Positions 22,751 to 32,802 of a stretch of DNA of 64,000 nt are shown here, in pieces. The stretch's first letter is position 1; every line of letters starts with the position of its first letter. The position numbers and the translations under genes are program-made. The notes beneath the pieces are model-generated. The model had not been told where the DNA came from, did not search any database, and saw only the letters and a program-made list of their open reading frames with translations. The stretch comes from Armigeres subalbatus (Eukaryota; Arthropoda; Insecta; Diptera; Culicidae): assembly GCF_024139115.2 (NCBI RefSeq), contig NC_085140.1, positions 15,941,085 through 16,005,084 on the forward strand, given 5' to 3'.

Positions 22751-23454
22751 ACATCCATATTAAATTTTTGCAAGTATGTATTTCTCCGTTAATTCATACT
22801 TTCAAATATACCCCGGTGTTTCTATGGGGAAATAATATTCTAGGAATCTAGAACAATTTTTATTTTTTCACTATTCTTGTTGCAAACTACATAGAAATCT
22901 CGAATGATAGCCGATTAAACCCCCTCCCCCCCAGAAATGTATGGAAAAATGACCCCTTATTGAACATTTTAAAATGCACCTACGCGAAAGACGAAAACCT
23001 ATACTTTCGTGTAGTGGGTGTTTTAGAGATATTGATTTAAAAAAAAGCCTCTTCGAATAAAACACCGTGATCAGTGCTGCAAAGTGTCACCGTTCAAGTC
23101 ACGCAAAGCGTGACAATAACAAAATCCAGGTCATGTGTCAAGTACTCAATTGTGATGCTCAATGTGGATCTCACATGCTTGGTGTAACGATCACCATGAA
23201 AGTGACATTTTAGCAACTAGCGCTTGGTCACTCACCATGTCTTCACTTCTTCTGCCTGTGATCACCAGCATGAATGATAGTAAAACTTTCCTGATGTTGT
23301 GGTTGTCATATCCGTGTCATCTTGACTATCGTGATGATCACTTCAACCATGCGGTGTTTGGTTCGAAATCAACGCTCGTCAGCAATGGATTAATCCACTT
23401 AGCAGAAATTAATGGATTTTGTGCAATATTTTAAGAGGTGCTGTAAAAAGAAAA
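22751..23454. other. Spacer, nothing recognised
   Basis: Short frames only. GATCACCA/GTGATCA motifs are frequent at 23080-23350 without a clear repeat unit. Confidence 0.35.
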
Positions 23455-24131
23455 GTACATACATAGTTTTTCCAAATTTGATCCTATCTTTTGAAAAAGG
23501 CCAATTTTTTTTTAGGATTTTTTCAAATGGATACAATCAAAAAACGACGCATCCTACAAAAAAATGTTGTATGGGTGACTATCCCAAAATCAGTCAAAGT
23601 TTCTAATAAATATATCGGAAACAATTCAAATTGAGCCCTACACTGAAAAAAATCAGTTTTAAAAATTAAAACTCGATTTGCGAAAAAACTCTTTTTTTGA
23701 TTTGTATGAAATTGTGTCTCAAGATAGGTGATTATGTTCCCTACCAACCGTCCATACATCGCAAGCTTGACACTTTTAAGGGAAAGAAAATTACCTTAGC
23801 AATGTTCCAAGAGAGTTCTTGAAGAAATCAAAACAATTGGTAGGGAACATAATCACCTATCGTGAGGCACAATTTCATTCAAATTAAAAAGGGGGTTTTT
23901 TTTTGTAAATCGAGTTTTAATTTTTAAAACAGATTTTTTTCAGTGTGGGGCTCAATTTGAATTATTTCCGATATCTTTATTAGAAACTTTGACTGATTTT
24001 GCGATAGTCACCCATATAACATTTTTTTGTAGGATGCGTCTTTTTTTGATTGTATCCATTTGAAAAAATCAATAAAACAATTTGGCCTTTTTAAAAAGAT
24101 AGTCTGGATCAAATTTGTAAAAACTTAGTAA
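23455..24131. mobile_element. Foldback element with ~300-bp arms
   Basis: Left-arm blocks GATACAATCAAAAAACGACG, CATCCTACAAAAAAATGTTG, CAAAGTTTCTAATAAA, GAAAAAAATCAGTTTTAAAA and GATAGGTGATTATGTTCCCT each return inverted in the right arm (to about 24125). The loop at 23760-23830 holds ccttagcaatgttccaagag, which also occurs inverted at 24735-24755. No coding sequence. Target duplication not resolved. Confidence 0.85.
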
Positions 24132-24459
24132 GGGAAGATCCATAAAGTACGTCACGCAAAAACGGCGATTTTTGACCACCCCCTTCGTCAGTCCAATCAA
24201 ACGACAACAAAATCAATCAATAACGGTGCTCACCTGCACTTTTGACAGCTGACCGACCTGATGCTCTTTATGGCTCTCAGCTTGTGGTTGCCAATCTGGG
24301 TGTCACGCTTACCTAAGGTACTCACGTGTCAGCTTCTACATGTCACGATGCGCTTGCAGTGATTGTCAGCAAAGAACATCATTTAAAAGCGTGGTGGTTT
24401 TTGTTTTCATATCTGATCATCTGGTGATGGTCACGACATTTTGCAAGACTGACCGTGAT
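24132..24459. other. Half copy of GATCCATAAAGTACGTCACGC MITE and spacer
   Basis: 24131-24185 resembles one end of the MITE at 9862-10023 (agggaagatccataaagtacgtcacgc, then accaccccc). The rest shows nothing supported. Confidence 0.4.
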
Positions 24460-25435
24460 TCTCAAGAAATTCCCTTATTTCCTCGGTAATTTCTTCAGAA
24501 ATTCACTTGGAAATTTCCACTTCTCCTGTCCCAGAATTACCACCAGAAAACCATTCAGAAATTTCCATGTAAACTCTTCCTGACATTCTCTCCGGAGTCA
24601 CTCCAGAAATTCCATCAAGATCTTCTCATGAACTACTTCTGGGTCTTTCCAGAAATTCTTTTTGAATTTCTTCAGAATCTAAAGTGGAAGCCCTCGATAA
24701 CCACCTCCTACATAATTTCTTCAAGAACTCTCTTGGAACATTGCTAAAGGTATCCCGGAAATTCCTGTAAAAAAACGTCTGCAAATTCATCTGGCTATTT
24801 CTCCGGATATTCTTCCGAAAATGTCGTCAAAACACTTCTGGAATAACTTCCAAAAATTCCCCTAAAATTCTTCTGGAAATCATTTATGGAATTCTTCCGG
24901 AAGATCCTGCTGGAATTCTAAAAATATCTGCGAGTTCTTCCTCTAAAATTTCTACAAAGAATTTCCGAGAGTTTTTTTCCCAGGAATTCGCAGCAATATT
25001 TTAAAACAATACCCCGGAAATTCTTCTAGCAGCTCTCCCACTTTTGCTTCCAGAAATTCCTCCATGAATTCTCTCAAGATTTTCCTGGAAATTACTTCAA
25101 GAATTCCTCCAGAAATATCTTTATAAGATCCCCCGAAAATTTCTTCAGGAATTTCCCGGAAATTCGTTTCCGAATTCCCACAGAAATTTCTCAAGCTTTT
25201 CTGCAGAAAATTTCTCCAAGAACTGCTCCGGGAAGTTCCTTTCTCAGGAAGAATTTCCTGGGGAATGTTTTTGGGAATATTCGAAGGAGTTCCCAGAGAT
25301 TTCCTAGAGAATATCCTAAAGCAATTCCTGAAGAAATTTGCTTTGGGATTCCTGGTTTGAGTCACAGGAGGTTTTTTTTGGATAAATTATTGATGGATTT
25401 CTCTGGAAAAATTATTGAAGCAATTCCTAGAAGAG
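24460..25435. repeat. GGAATTCC-type repeat block, left of insertion
   Basis: Units such as AGAAATTCCTCC, TTCTTCCGGAAGAT and GGAATTTCCCGGAAATTC at ~30-bp spacing. It continues at 26745-26830 beyond the insertion at 25438-26732, showing that the block is older. The 137-codon frame on - is repeat translation. Confidence 0.8.
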
Positions 25436-25437
25436 TA

Positions 25438-26732
25438 AGGTACAATGGGGCAAGTGGGTAAAGGAAATCGTATATTTCATGTTCATCAAGTCAAAAAAGT
25501 TGAATATAATATTGAAATTGATCATATTTATGACATAACGAATCATCTATCCAATCTTTATATGCCTGCGAACAAGATCTTTGAAAAATACTTTTAGGAC
25601 ACAAAATATTTGGAAAACAAAAAATTCGGTTTCAATTTTTCACTTGCCCCACATGTGGGGTAAGTGAAAAAATGATTTTAAAGAGGATTTTTCAATATAA
25701 GAACACATTTTCTGTTCATATATTTCATGCAAATGATAATTATACTGAATATAACATAACTGTGATCTGTTGTGATGCTTTTTGACACTTCATGAAAGTC
25801 AAAGGGCACTAGAGTGCCTCCATTAAATGATTTTTATGTTTTCTTTACTTGAATTTTTTGAGATCTAATATCTCATCTCCATTAGTGTCTAACACTACTT
25901 TCTATTTCAGGTTTATAGTAAGATAATAAACCTTGGCGATAATGCAGAGAAATTATCTTTGAAATATTCATCAAACCTGGAATCATATTGTGTTTCATTA
26001 ACAATCCACTTATGATTCCAGTAGAAGAGTCTACATTAACAATGTAATTTTTCAACTAAGACTCAACTAAATAAATCATAATTGTTGATATATTTGCAAT
26101 AGTAGTGATTCTTGTATTTAAGCTATATAAATAACATTTTTTCACGAATTATTTATCAAACATGGATTATTTAAAACACTGACACGCTTGGCTCTTTGGG
26201 TTCCTGATTTAGTATTACCACGTATCAATGTAATAACCAAAAGCCTTCGAATTGGTATCATTTGTTTATATACGCTTGTTAGAAATTATTTGTGTTTGGA
26301 AAAATAAAGAAATGCATTCAGTGTCGGAAAATTTTCACTTGCCCCACCCATGGTAAAAAACAGGCAAAGCAATAGAATATTTTTTCAAAATTTTTGATGT
26401 TCATATCAATATTTTTGAGGCTGGAATTCAAAACTACAATGAAAACCAACTTATCAATGCACTAATTGAATGTATTATGGAAACCAACATAAAAAAATAT
26501 TTGTATTTATTGACACGCAAAACAACTTGTGCAAAAGATAAACTTGAAAGGTTAATAAATTTTTACTCTCGCATGTTGAAATGGTTCATTATTTCATGTT
26601 TTACTTATTCAACGCATTGATTTGAATGGCCTTGTATGATTGTGAAGTGAAATTGAATAATTCTGTGCTTCATCAGTGAAATACTTGCGTTTTTTTCACT
26701 TACCCCATTTACCCACTTACCCCACTGTACCT
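25438..26732. mobile_element. TA-flanked non-autonomous element with AGGTACARTGGGG ends
   Basis: The left end AGGTACAATGGGGCAAGTGG and right end CCACTTACCCCACTGTACCT are inverted repeats between TA dinucleotides (25436-25437 and 26733-26734). Internal CACTTGCCCCAC motifs occur at about 25640-25670 and 26337. No frame over 60 codons, so it cannot encode its transposase. 1295 bp. Inserted in GGAATTCC-type repeats. Confidence 0.8.
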
Positions 26733-26744
26733 TATCTGAAACAT

Positions 26745-27353
26745 ATCCAGGAGAAATTCTCGAAAAAGTTTTTTTTTTCAAAAGATTTCATAAGGAATTT
26801 TCAGAGGAAAATATAGACTGAAATAGAAAATAATTTCGGGGTGGCGATCTAGGAGCACTTCCTTAGTTTCCCCACATTTTCGGAAAAGTATCTTTATGTT
26901 TGAATGAATCAGTTGGAAAGGATTTAGTGGCCATGTTGCCAAAGATATTTTCCCATGTCGCACTTTTTGGTCAGAGATCAGCTCCACGCTAGTTGCAGTT
27001 GTGAGTAGATCGCCATCCAGTGATTTAGATTTAAAGACTTTATCTATAGACATCACCTCAATTCGTCGAGCTAAGTTGATAGGTATATGAAAGTCAGCCC
27101 TCCTGACCTCCTATATCAAAAAGGTTTTTTGAGTGAGCATATAGCCTTCCCGTTACATCTTGGTGTATGAGAAAGGCAAAAACGATTCTAAAGACGAGAA
27201 AATTAAAATAACTTAGAAAGTTATCCCTTTTTTACATCTTCGAAATCAGTCTATGGAGCCAATAGAGTCGCAACGACAGTGACACTTTAGTACAACTCTG
27301 AAGCTTTTCATTTTCATAAATTATCCATCTCCATAAAATACGGTTTATATCCA
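26745..27353. other. End of repeat block and spacer
   Basis: Repeat remnants to about 26830, then sequence with a 92-codon - frame lacking recognised motifs. Confidence 0.35.
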
Positions 27354-27653
27354 ATGTCTCCTACAGTTTCACGCTATTTATGGATGTTCCAAAGGATTAA
27401 AATACAATATATGAAAAATAATAGCCTCACATTTACAAACACTATGATTTTGTTCAATGCTACATGTAGGCACCATTTCAAAAAATCTAATTCCTGTTGG
27501 CCCGTTGTGTACTATATATTGAATATAAATATGCATAGAGTACAGAACCTTCTATCGAAATTTCGACTTCCGGGTGGTTTTAGAAACATTCTGCTACTCC
27601 TAAGTAAACAAAAGGGCAAAATAGTAGTTTATGAACTAGTAACAAAAAGATGA
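27354..27653 (+). other. Open frame of 99 codons, not recognised
   Basis: MSPTVSRYLWMF... shows no domain, is in A/T-rich DNA and has no splice or poly(A) context that favours it. I would not call it a gene. Confidence 0.15.
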
Positions 27654-27735
27654 TTTTTTCAGCACGAGTTGTACGTTTATCCAACGAGGCTTGCCGAGTT
27701 GGATATAAACTACGAGTGCTGAAAAAATCGAGTTT
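27654..27735. repeat. Short hairpin, TTTTTTCAGCAC arms
   Basis: TTTTTTCAGCACGAGTTGTA and, inverted, GAGTGCTGAAAAAAT flank cgtttatccaac...gttggatataaac, giving an ~80-bp imperfect hairpin. Likely a MITE end or small MITE. Confidence 0.55.
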
Positions 27736-28293
27736 TGCAGCGAGTTTGCATTGACGAAAAATGGACTATAATTTGATAAATTTGTACCGATATTGTACAG
27801 TCTAATTTACTCCACCTGATCATTCTTGCCAATAAATTATGTTGTTGCAGTGAACAATCAGATTCCATGTTACCAATACGCATTGCATAGTTCGATAAGC
27901 CGTGAAGCGGTAGATTTACTTGCTATCGGAAATGTTTGATGTCATGTCCATCAAATTATTTCATTTATTAGTTATTACGCGACGCAGAGAATACACTATT
28001 TGAACACTTACCCAATTTCAGTGCAAGAAGATTTGCAAAATGCTCCGTGACAAAATTCAATTGTGACACGGAGTCGAGGAACATTTGGCACGGATACCAG
28101 AGCAGTCGGAAGCAAAGTCTGGGGCCTCATTGCGCATCTCGAATCGACAGCACTTTCCTACGGAAGCTTATTGGCATTACAAAATAGTAATGTCTGAGGA
28201 TCATATCTCGATTTCTACCGATTAGATAAAAAACATATTTGGCAGCCCAGTTTAAAATGATCTGAATATTCAATAAATGATTGTTATTTGTAT
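27736..28293. other. Spacer, nothing recognised
   Basis: No gene or element boundary seen. Confidence 0.35.
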
Positions 28294-28389
28294 GCATGTT
28301 TTAGTTGGAAATAATTATAAAGCACCACTTTTATATGGGGTTCCATACAAGTGGAGTGGCTTAATAATTATTTCCAACTAAAACATGCC
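28294..28389. repeat. 96-bp palindrome, TTTTAGTTGGAAATAATTAT arms
   Basis: GCATGTTTTAGTTGGAAATA is repeated inverted as TATTTCCAACTAAAACATGC, with a second arm segment CACCACTTTTATATGG / CCATACAAGTGGAGTG inside. Near-perfect 27-bp outer arms make it a strong cruciform or hairpin candidate. Confidence 0.8.
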
Positions 28390-28569
28390 TTTTAATTTTA
28401 GGCTGGGATGCAAAATATGTCCCTAATATAATCGCTAGAAATAGAGATGTTGATCCTCAAACATGACCATTTTGTATGTAAATAGACCTGTGCGCTGATT
28501 GAGATTGTATAGTCGGCAGCGTGCTAGATCATTTTCAGCCAGTGGTGGCCCATGACGGCGTTGGCTAAT

Positions 28570-29200
28570 TTTATGCATTGAAAATTCTCCGGAGTTTCTC
28601 CAGATATTCCTCCGGAAATTCCTATGAAAGCTTCCCCAGGAATTCGTCCAGGATTTTCTCCTGAATTGTGTTCAGAAACTTCTCCTCCAAAAATTCGTTC
28701 AGAAGTTAATCCAAGTTAATCAGAAGATCGTTTATGAATTGCTCCGGAAGTTCATCCAGAAATTGCTCCGGAATTTCCTCCGGGAAATGTCGTCAGATAT
28801 TCCACTAGAAGCTACTCTAGAAATTCACGTAAAAATTTCATCGCATTTTTTCTACAGATACAAGAACTTCATAAATTACTTCGCTCTACTGTAATTCTTT
28901 CTCCATTCCTTTCGAAATTCACATGGTATTCGTTTAAACTCACCTCTCATCTGAAATTTACCTTTAGAAAGTCATCCAGATTTTACCTCTAAAATTTCTC
29001 CAATAATTCTACTCTAAAATAGTTTATTATATCTTTAGAAGTCCCTTCAGGAATATTCCTAAAAGGGTTCCTTGAAAAATTGTTCCAGTTATTCCTACAG
29101 AAATTGCGACAACAATTCTATCGAAAATTTCTCCAAAAACTTCTTCAAAATTTTCTTTTAGAATCCACCCAGAAATTTCACAAGAAATTATGTTTACACT
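28570..29200. repeat. GGAATTCC-type repeat block
   Basis: Units such as AGAAATTGCTCCGGAA and ATTCCTCCGGAAATTC. Entered through gctagatcattttcagcc at 28527, which resembles the sequence before the block at 22250. Confidence 0.75.
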
Positions 29201-29479
29201 CACGGCATCTTTGAAGGAACGTTGACTTTATTTGACGATAGCGGCCTTTATAAGTAACAAATGTAAAAAAAAATTGCTCCTACATCCGACCGACTGAAAT
29301 GTTGTCAAGTTAATAGTTCAACAACTTCAGTCAGTTCCGGAATTCCGGAACATCCGAGAAATAACCATTTTTTTGAACTCGCCCCAGAAAGCTGCGACTT
29401 TTGCTAAACCTGCTTTTGCTTTTGTTGTAGCAATGTCAAAGAAAATTCAAAGCCAACACCACCTATTGACCCCAGGTGG
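29201..29479. other. Spacer with GTTCCGGAATTCCGGAAC
   Basis: GTTCCGGAATTCCGGAAC at 29334 is a perfect palindrome, and a related GGAAGTTCCGGATTATTCG follows at 29496. The pair ttgccccagaaagctgcgacttttgc recurs at 29380 and 29540, a direct repeat of ~150 bp. Confidence 0.45.
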
Positions 29480-29860
29480 TCACTTAGTGGTCCTCCGGAA
29501 GTTCCGGATTATTCGAAAAGTGAACAATTTTTAAAATTTGTCCCAGAAAGCTGCGACTTTTGCATGAAAAGCAGTCATCCACGACATCCTTCAAGAGTTC
29601 TCTCAAAAAATCATCCAGAAATTTCCGTGGAATTAATTTTAAGAATTCTTCCAGAAATCTCCCATAGATTCCCAGATACAGATTTTCTGAAACAATTCTT
29701 AGGGGATTTATTGAGGAAATTCTCGAAGAAAAGTCTAGTTTGAGTCCCTGGAGCATTGTTTAGATAAATTCTTGAATAAAATTTCGATGTTTTATTGTGT
29801 GGATTTCCCAATGGACTTACCGAAGGAGTTATCTTAAAAATCCTGAGAAAGTTTTATGGA
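29480..29860. repeat. GGAATTCC-type repeat remnant
   Basis: Weak units (AGAATTCTTCCAGAAATC) and a direct copy of the AAAGCTGCGACTTTTGC segment. Open frames of 66-90 codons on - are repeat-derived. Confidence 0.6.
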
Positions 29861-29869
29861 AACTCATAT

Positions 29870-30175
29870 GTGAATATGTACGTTATGTGGAAGATATTGA
29901 TTTTGAAAAATGTATTGGAGGTAACCACTTTCCCTTCGATGGGACTCGAACCCATGACCCTACAGTACGCTAGACTGGTGCTTTAACCAACTAAGCTACG
30001 AAGGACCTCCGTCGGCCTTCGCAACCTAGCGGCTACTGAACGAGCTCGAGATTCCCAAATTGGACGCATAGTCAAATCACTCGCAATCCATTTCTCAAGC
30101 CAATACTTCCACATGTGTATTGTACACGTCCACATCCCCGGAAATAGGCAATTAACTTTGATTGAACTGAGAAAG
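29870..30175 (-). mobile_element. tRNA-derived SINE copy A
   Basis: On - the segment 30005-29931 folds as a full tRNA cloverleaf: acceptor TCCTTCG/CGAAGGG, D-arm GCTT/AAGC, T-arm ATGGG/CCCAT with loop TTCGAGT, A box TAGCTTAGTTGG and B box GGTTCGAGTCC. The anticodon loop is CTAGCGT (AGC in anticodon position) with one mismatch in the stem. Flanking sequence ATGTATTGGAGGTAACCA and TTATGTGGAAGAT is shared with copies at 50.9-51.4 kb, so this is a repeat and not a single-copy tRNA gene. Confidence 0.65.
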
Positions 30176-30458
30176 TTGTTGAGGAAATTCTAGAATTTGA
30201 AGTATTTTTCAAGAAGTTTCCGGAGGTGTTCTAGTAGCAATTATTTAAGAAAATACCCAGGCAACGCCTGGTTCTATGACTCATTGAAGCAAATTACGCC
30301 ATTTAAAAAAATGTTTCCGTGATAGTCCCTTCAAACAGCTTTCCAAAGATTTGCCATGCCTCATGTCATGTCGATGACCCCTTCAATAGCGACTCATGGA
30401 GCTTGTTATAAGACGAGTTTGTATTATTCCATTTAATTCCACAACATAGTCCTTAGGG
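30176..30458. other. Spacer, nothing recognised
   Basis: A/T-rich with isolated ttccggaggt units. No gene seen. Confidence 0.35.
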
Positions 30459-32061
30459 GCTGTCCACAAACCACGTAGACCGAAATTTCACATTTTCAAA
30501 CCCCCCCTCCCCCCTAGTAGACTTTCGTAGACTTTTCCGAAACCCCTCCCCCACTCCCTTGAAGTCTACGTAGACTTTTCCAAATTTTACAAAATATCAT
30601 ATATCGTATCAAAATCAAAATGAAATTTAATCCTCTGTCCACAGCTCCGGAAACCAAATCTCCAAGTCAATGAATTTAATTTCTGTTGAATTCGATTCCT
30701 CCTAAGAGGTGTGCACCACCGCTGCCGATACTTTTGCATCGGGACGCCACTGCTTAAAATCTGTCACACATCTGACCTATAATTCTCCACGCCGGCTCAA
30801 ATTTGTAGAAAACTCGGTGTTGAACTTAGTCTGTAGATTAAAAAAACACCTTAATAAAGATATTAAAAAAAAATGTAGAAAACCGAAGAATTTTCAGAAT
30901 TTCGAAAAATTTCGAGTTGAAATTCCGAGAATGTCAAGTCTACATTCCAAAAAGTTTTTCGTGGAAATTTTCGTAGAAGATCCCGATTAATAATCTTCAA
31001 AGCTTCCCGGTAATATTTCAAAGAACTCTCCGTGAAAATTCCGATGCTTTTCTTGAAAATTTCATACAATATCCTATTGAATAATCATCCGTTGAAATCG
31101 CAAGAATTTCCTTATAAATTCCAAAACTATTCCCATTAATATTCCGAGTAAATTTCCGCGAAAATTTAGAATTATTTCTCGAGATAATTTTAAGTTTAAA
31201 TGGACATTCCGAAATATTTCCCGTGGAATTTTTGAATGGTTTCTTACATTCTTGCGGATTTGGAACAATTTCCTGAGCAAATTGAAAAAAAAAATCCTAT
31301 AAAAAATGTCTATATTCCAAAGATTTTTACAAATAATTTGCGGTGGAATTTTTTTTAGGAATTCCAAAGAATTTCCATTGATTAGTCCAAAGAGTTCGCA
31401 TTAGTGCTTAGTAGAAGAAATTGCCGTGAAATATACGAAGAATTTCTCATGGACATTTCGAAGACTTTCGTTTATCTATCCAAAGAATTCATCGCGAAAA
31501 TTCCGAAGAATTTCCGAAATTAAGAAACATTTCCTGGGAGCTTCCCAGAAAACCTCCAGTAAAGGGTTTCTCGCGGAAATTTCGGGGAATTCCCCGTTGA
31601 AATGCGACATAATTTTTGTAGTTTCTAAAGAAGTTCCCGACGAAAATCAAAAGATATTCTAGTAGAATCTGCAATAAAATCCAAGTGGAAATTTTAAAAA
31701 AAATTCTAAAGTTTTTATAGAATACTTCGGAGAATTTTCCTGCTAAACACAGAGGAATTCCCTGGGGAAATCCATATAGCTTGAAGCCATAGTTCAGACT
31801 ATTACATCAGTGAAATTCATTAGATTTTTCTAGATTTTTCAAGAGAAATTCAAGAGATTATTTCGATAAAGTCTTGCAAAAAAAAATCTGGGAAGATTCT
31901 AAAAAAATCAAACCTTGCACATAGCTGCTTTATAAAATGTTTAAAAAAAAAAAACTTCGTAGACTTCTTGTACCCCCCCCCCCTCCCCCTTCGTAGACTA
32001 ACGTAGACTTTTTTGAAACCCCTCCCTCCCCCTCAAGAGTGGTTTATGGACAGCCCCCTAA
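30459..32061. mobile_element. TIR-bounded composite element with repeat core
   Basis: The left end GGGGCTGTCCACAAACCACG (preceded by CTTA) and right end GAGTGGTTTATGGACAGCCC (followed by CCCTAAC) are inverted repeats. Both subterminal zones carry C-rich tracts beside AGACTTTCGTAGACTTTT motifs (left near 30505-30580, right near 31952-32025). The interior 30880-31780 is GGAATTCC-type repeat. Either the repeat lies inside a ~1.6-kb non-autonomous element or the ends belong to two insertions; the matched subterminal order favours one element. Confidence 0.65.
30880..31780. repeat. Degenerate GGAATTCC / GAAATTCCG repeat core
   Basis: Units such as AAATTCCGAAGAATTTC and GGAATTTCGG recur irregularly. 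Frames of 60-97 codons are repeat-derived. Confidence 0.6.
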
Positions 32062-32802
32062 CAGAAATTGTGATCTCTGATAGCTGCTCTTCAACGTTTC
32101 TACCAAATCCACCAGAGCAGACCTCAAGGGATCATGGTTTTCGGATGAGATCCCCAGGTTTCGGTAATTCGCTTCTGGAAGCATTCTCATTTACATTTGA
32201 ATGTTGATGGCATCGGCACGGTCCTTATGTACGGCAAGCTAAATGTGCCGAACTTACGCCTGCCACATAAAGTACACCAAATTCTGTTTTTACAAGGCTT
32301 TGTAAAAAACCCCCATACATTTTTTTTGCGAAATTGCTCCATTTTGTATAATTTGTTGAGAAATCATAAAACTTGTTTTTACATTTTTTTCGAATTTTGA
32401 ACGAAACTTTTTTTTGTAACAGAACGCATCCGTGTAGAAGAAGAATCGGGTTTACTACTTGGCTAATTTGTCGACCTTCTTTTCCTGAAAAATCCAGACG
32501 GACTCCGACGAGAAACTGCAGGCCGGGGATCTGCTTGGTGTCCGTTATATAAAGAGTTGGCATTAGTCTTTAAACTTAGATTAATAAATAATAGCATATG
32601 GTCCGTGGTCCGCCGTGCGGCGTAGTTTAATCTTGCAGGTATCATATGACCGCTGGACGGCTACCATTTCCGGGTGATGCTTCTGATCCTATTGATGAGT
32701 TCCTTTGTGTTTTTGGCCTTCCAAACACTTTAGTATGCACCGGGTCCAGTAGATCAAAAATCCTTTAACAGCTTTCGAAACATTTTCGGGCTTAAAATTG
32801 CA
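32062..32802. other. Spacer between TIR element and LINE, unassigned
   Basis: Contains a - frame of 112 codons (32225-32563) without recognised domains. Part may be LINE 3' sequence, but no tail or end is identifiable. Confidence 0.3.
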
